Assembly: GCA_020723545.1 (NCBI GenBank) | Contig: DYIS01000143.1 | Span: 1 to 6,633 of the forward strand | From: Ktedonobacter racemifer | Lineage (GTDB): Bacteria > Chloroflexota > DTOL01 > JACQYG01 | Direction of reading: 5' to 3' | DNA: 6,633 nucleotides | Shown: in pieces, positions 4,899-6,633 of the stretch | How positions within the stretch are numbered: position 1 is the stretch's first letter | Layout of the letters: every line of letters begins with the position of its first letter | Notes under the pieces: generated by a model | Database searches by the model: none | What the model was told of the DNA's origin: nothing | What the model saw: only the letters and a program-made list of their open reading frames with translations | Program-made: the position numbers and the translations under genes

Positions 4899-6370
4899 TA
4901 GTACACCCCATCCAGGTACAACTGCCTGGCCTGCACCACCGCGCTGGCGGGCGGCCGCTGCACGGTGCCCGCCGCCCGCACCAGCAGGGCCGCCGCCACC
5001 AGGAAGTCGTCGTGGCCGTCCTGGGGGTCCACGTAGAAGCTCATGGTGACGCCCGCCCGCACCTGAGACTGTGCCTTCTCGCACTCGAACCAGAACTCCC
5101 GGGCCTCCGGGTCATCGCCCAGGTAGAACTTGAACCGGCCCGAGTTCACGGCCGCTAGCAGACCGAAGCCCAACTCGGACTTGCTCTTAGCCGAAAATAC
5201 CACCTGATCCACCCGGTCACCTAAAGCCTGGGCCAGAAAAGACGCCACCCCTGCTCCCACCCCCGAGGCGTCGGCCGCCACCCGGACCACCCCCCACACC
5301 TGGGTGAGGAGATCCAACAATTGTTCGTAAAGCTCCCGGTGCGGTCTTCCGGTCCACCAGTAGGTCCGCACCACCTGGACCCGGGGCTCGCTGAGGCCCT
5401 GGGCGATGGTCGCGAAGTCCACCTCGCCTATCAAGAGGACCGTGGAGTCTTTCTTGGGCTTCAGGGCTCGCAGGGCGGCGTCCTGGGCCTCCTCGTCCTC
5501 CCCGGCGAAATCCACCCCGGCCACGTAGGTGTACCCCGGCTCCGGACCCTCCATGCGCGGGAGCTTTCCTTTCATCTGGGCAAGCTGCGTGGGCGAGAAC
5601 ATCCCGGCCGTGCCGGAAACCAGCTCCAGCTTGTACTGCGTCTTGAAGAGCGGATGGTCTTCGCCCAGCCGTGCCCGTTCGGCTTCCACGTACTTGCGGT
5701 ACTCCGGTGAGAGCTCCGCCAGTACCTGCCAGTCGTACTGGAAGTGGCGGCGCACGCCGTCCCGCCTCTGTAGCTCCAGGTTTGATTGCTTTTGCTTTTC
5801 CAGGAGCGTATCCTCCGTCCAGGCGGTGCCGTAGAGCACCGTGGTGACGTTGGCGGTGGAGCCCATCGGTCTGAAGTCTTTCAGGTACTTGCTCTCGCTG
5901 AAGTCCTGGGCCTCGTCGATCTCTAGCAATATGTTGGCGGTGGCCCCCACCACCTGGCTCCCGGCCTCGCCGGAGAAGAAGAAGACCGAGGCATTGCCCA
6001 GTTGGACGATGTAGCTCCAGTGCCCCCGCCACCGGCCCGCGTTCCAGGCGTTGTCCAGGCAGTTTTCCAGGCGCATCTTGGAGTTGATGACCTGGGGCTT
6101 GAAGGTGGGCGCGGCCTTGACGACGTTGCCGCCGACCCGCTGAAACAGATTTAACAGGTAGCACTCGAGCTGAGCGCTGGCCTCGTTTTTCCCCATTTGA
6201 CGGGCGAACTCCACGGTGAAAACGTGGCCCTGCCGCCCGTAGACTGAGGCCAGGATCGCCCGCATGGGCTCCAACTGGTAGGGCCGCAGAGGCCTGCGCT
6301 TGATCACGCAGCGAGAAAAGACCTCCGGGTCCTTTAGAATGTGTTTTAGCGCTTCCTTGAGAACTGCCAA
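4898..6370 (-). CDS. terL: Phage terminase large subunit (packaging ATPase and nuclease)
   Basis: A 490-residue motor that docks on the portal, translocates DNA into the prohead and cuts the concatemer. N-terminal ATPase: EFARQMGKNEAS at 54-65 is the Walker A loop (R57, G60, K61, with N62 where Ser/Thr is usual); NILLEIDEAQDF at 146-157 is Walker B with D152 and catalytic E153; GTAW at 181-184 is the coupling motif. C-terminal RNase H-like nuclease: G-V-D-F at 285-288 (D287), A-A-D-A-S-G at 365-370 (D367) and DGHDD at 451-455 (D454/D455). Length is typical and all key motifs are present, so it appears intact. The start is uncertain: TTG at 6370 is the only start before an in-frame TAA about 15 nt upstream. 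No ribosome binding site precedes it, because a GGTC repeat array occupies the leader. No small terminase subunit is visible. It ends in TAG inside a TAGC-type repeat. Confidence 0.97.
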   Translation of the reverse strand: MAVLKEALKHILKDPEVFSRCVIKRRPLRPYQLEPMRAILASVYGRQGHVFTVEFARQMGKNEASAQLECYLLNLFQRVGGNVVKAAPTFKPQVINSKMRLENCLDNAWNAGRWRGHWSYIVQLGNASVFFFSGEAGSQVVGATANILLEIDEAQDFSESKYLKDFRPMGSTANVTTVLYGTAWTEDTLLEKQKQSNLELQRRDGVRRHFQYDWQVLAELSPEYRKYVEAERARLGEDHPLFKTQYKLELVSGTAGMFSPTQLAQMKGKLPRMEGPEPGYTYVAGVDFAGEDEEAQDAALRALKPKKDSTVLLIGEVDFATIAQGLSEPRVQVVRTYWWTGRPHRELYEQLLDLLTQVWGVVRVAADASGVGAGVASFLAQALGDRVDQVVFSAKSKSELGFGLLAAVNSGRFKFYLGDDPEAREFWFECEKAQSQVRAGVTMSFYVDPQDGHDDFLVAAALLVRAAGTVQRPPASAVVQARQLYLDGVY

Positions 6371-6474
6371 TTTGGTCCGTAGTCCTTAGTCCTTGGTCTG
6401 ATGGTCCTCGGTCTTTGGTCTAATGGTCCTTGGTCTAAGACCCCGGACTAAAGACCAACGGACCAAGGACCAAC
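6371..6474. repeat. GGTCYTT/GGTCTAAT heptamer-octamer array with inverted continuation
   Basis: The entire spacer between the small membrane protein and terminase is repeat. From about 6375 to 6436 units of 7-8 nt begin with GGTC or AGTC (GGTCCTT, GGTCTGAT, GGTCCTC, GGTCTTT, GGTCTAAT); from about 6437 to 6472 the units are inverted (GACTAAA, GACCAAC, GGACCAA, GGACCAA). Together they can fold into a long imperfect hairpin. The array reaches the TTG start codon of terminase and leaves no room for a ribosome binding site. Confidence 0.92.
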
Positions 6475-6633
6475 TCAGCGCACTCTCGGCAGGATCGCAT
6501 CCACGATGGTGGTGACGAACGTGGCGAAGACCAGGAACCAGAGCCAACGCAAGAGGCTCTTCACGTCGTCCAGGTCCCGCCGCAGATCCGCCACCATCTG
6601 CCTGGTCACCAGCTCATACGCCGACCGCGGCTT
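6475..6633 (-). CDS. C-terminal part of a small coiled-coil plus transmembrane protein, XhlA-like
   Basis: The visible 52 residues run off the window edge and end at TGA (6477-6475). They begin with a charged helix (A-Y-E-L-V-T-R-Q-M-V-A-D-L, R-R-D-L-D-D-V-K-S-L) whose spaced leucines and valines suggest a coiled coil. A hydrophobic segment W-L-W-F-L-V-F-A-T-F-V-T-T-I-V (about residues 30-44) follows, then a short basic tail (P-R-V-R). This architecture, an N-terminal coiled coil joined to one C-terminal membrane helix, is that of hemolysin XhlA-type proteins, which assist holins at the membrane in phage lysis. A membrane anchor of other function cannot be excluded. If the lysis reading is right, it pairs with the endolysin two genes downstream. 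The true start lies outside the window, or at an internal ATG at 6597. Confidence 0.6.
   Translation of the reverse strand, partial: KPRSAYELVTRQMVADLRRDLDDVKSLLRWLWFLVFATFVTTIVDAILPRVR

Noticed and set aside
5217..6164. Alternative minus-strand frame of 315 codons inside the terminase
   Set aside because: The terminase frame there has all ATPase and nuclease motifs; the other frame is rich in Arg, Gly and Pro and shows no domain pattern, so it is a shadow.
23..6370. Genome-wide recoding of TAG (phage code 15 style)
   Set aside because: Terminase and endolysin end at TAG right before repeats, not before conserved protein, and no TAG lies within conserved domains. Only the capsid case looks like an interrupted protein.
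1..6633. tRNA, rRNA or riboswitch genes
   Set aside because: No cloverleaf with a T-loop signature, no rRNA-like stretch and no conserved leader motif was seen; the spacers are fully taken up by repeats.

Overview
This window looks like a head-gene and lysis-gene cluster of a tailed (HK97-type, siphovirus-like) phage, prophage or domesticated phage remnant. It lies in, or came from, a high-GC bacterium. All six recognised genes are on the minus strand, so the cluster reads from position 6633 down to 1. The taxon cannot be fixed from sequence alone. AGGAGG-type ribosome binding sites, TTG starts and GC-rich codon use fit a bacterial host, and the unusual density of short dispersed intergenic repeats recalls large environmental genomes such as Chloroflexota (low-confidence inference).

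Layout in reading order: (1) 6633-6475, the C-terminal end of a small coiled-coil plus membrane-helix protein resembling the XhlA/holin-helper type; (2) 6370-4898, terminase large subunit with complete ATPase and nuclease motifs; (3) 4723-3371, a two-domain endolysin with an N-terminal clan-A-like glycosidase domain and a C-terminal PGRP/Amidase_2 domain; (4) 3219-2674, a small protein with a carboxypeptidase-regulatory-like beta domain and a coiled coil; (5) 2596-1349, portal protein; (6) 1300-23, a prohead protease, scaffold and start of major capsid protein in one frame. An in-frame amber TAG interrupts gene 6 exactly where the capsid sequence appears to continue toward the window edge (WWK-stop-IVAETTI). 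Terminase, portal, protease and capsid are the DNA-packaging and head-assembly machine. The endolysin and XhlA-like protein would degrade the cell wall and act at the membrane. Lysis genes wrapped around the terminase and ahead of the portal are an uncommon order.

The most striking signal is in the spacers. Every gene junction carries at least one short repeat or palindrome, from at least six different families, in gaps of only 48-174 bp. Three families (TTCGAAN, TAGCAGA-like, GGTCYTT-like) share a 7-nt tandem period although their sequences are unrelated. The TTCGAAN heptamer cannot produce a stop codon in any of six frames, and two of its four copies are translated here: one is the linker between the two endolysin domains, the other is near the C-terminus of the small beta-domain protein. 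A further palindrome sits in-frame inside the protease domain. No stretch over 300 bases lacks a gene.
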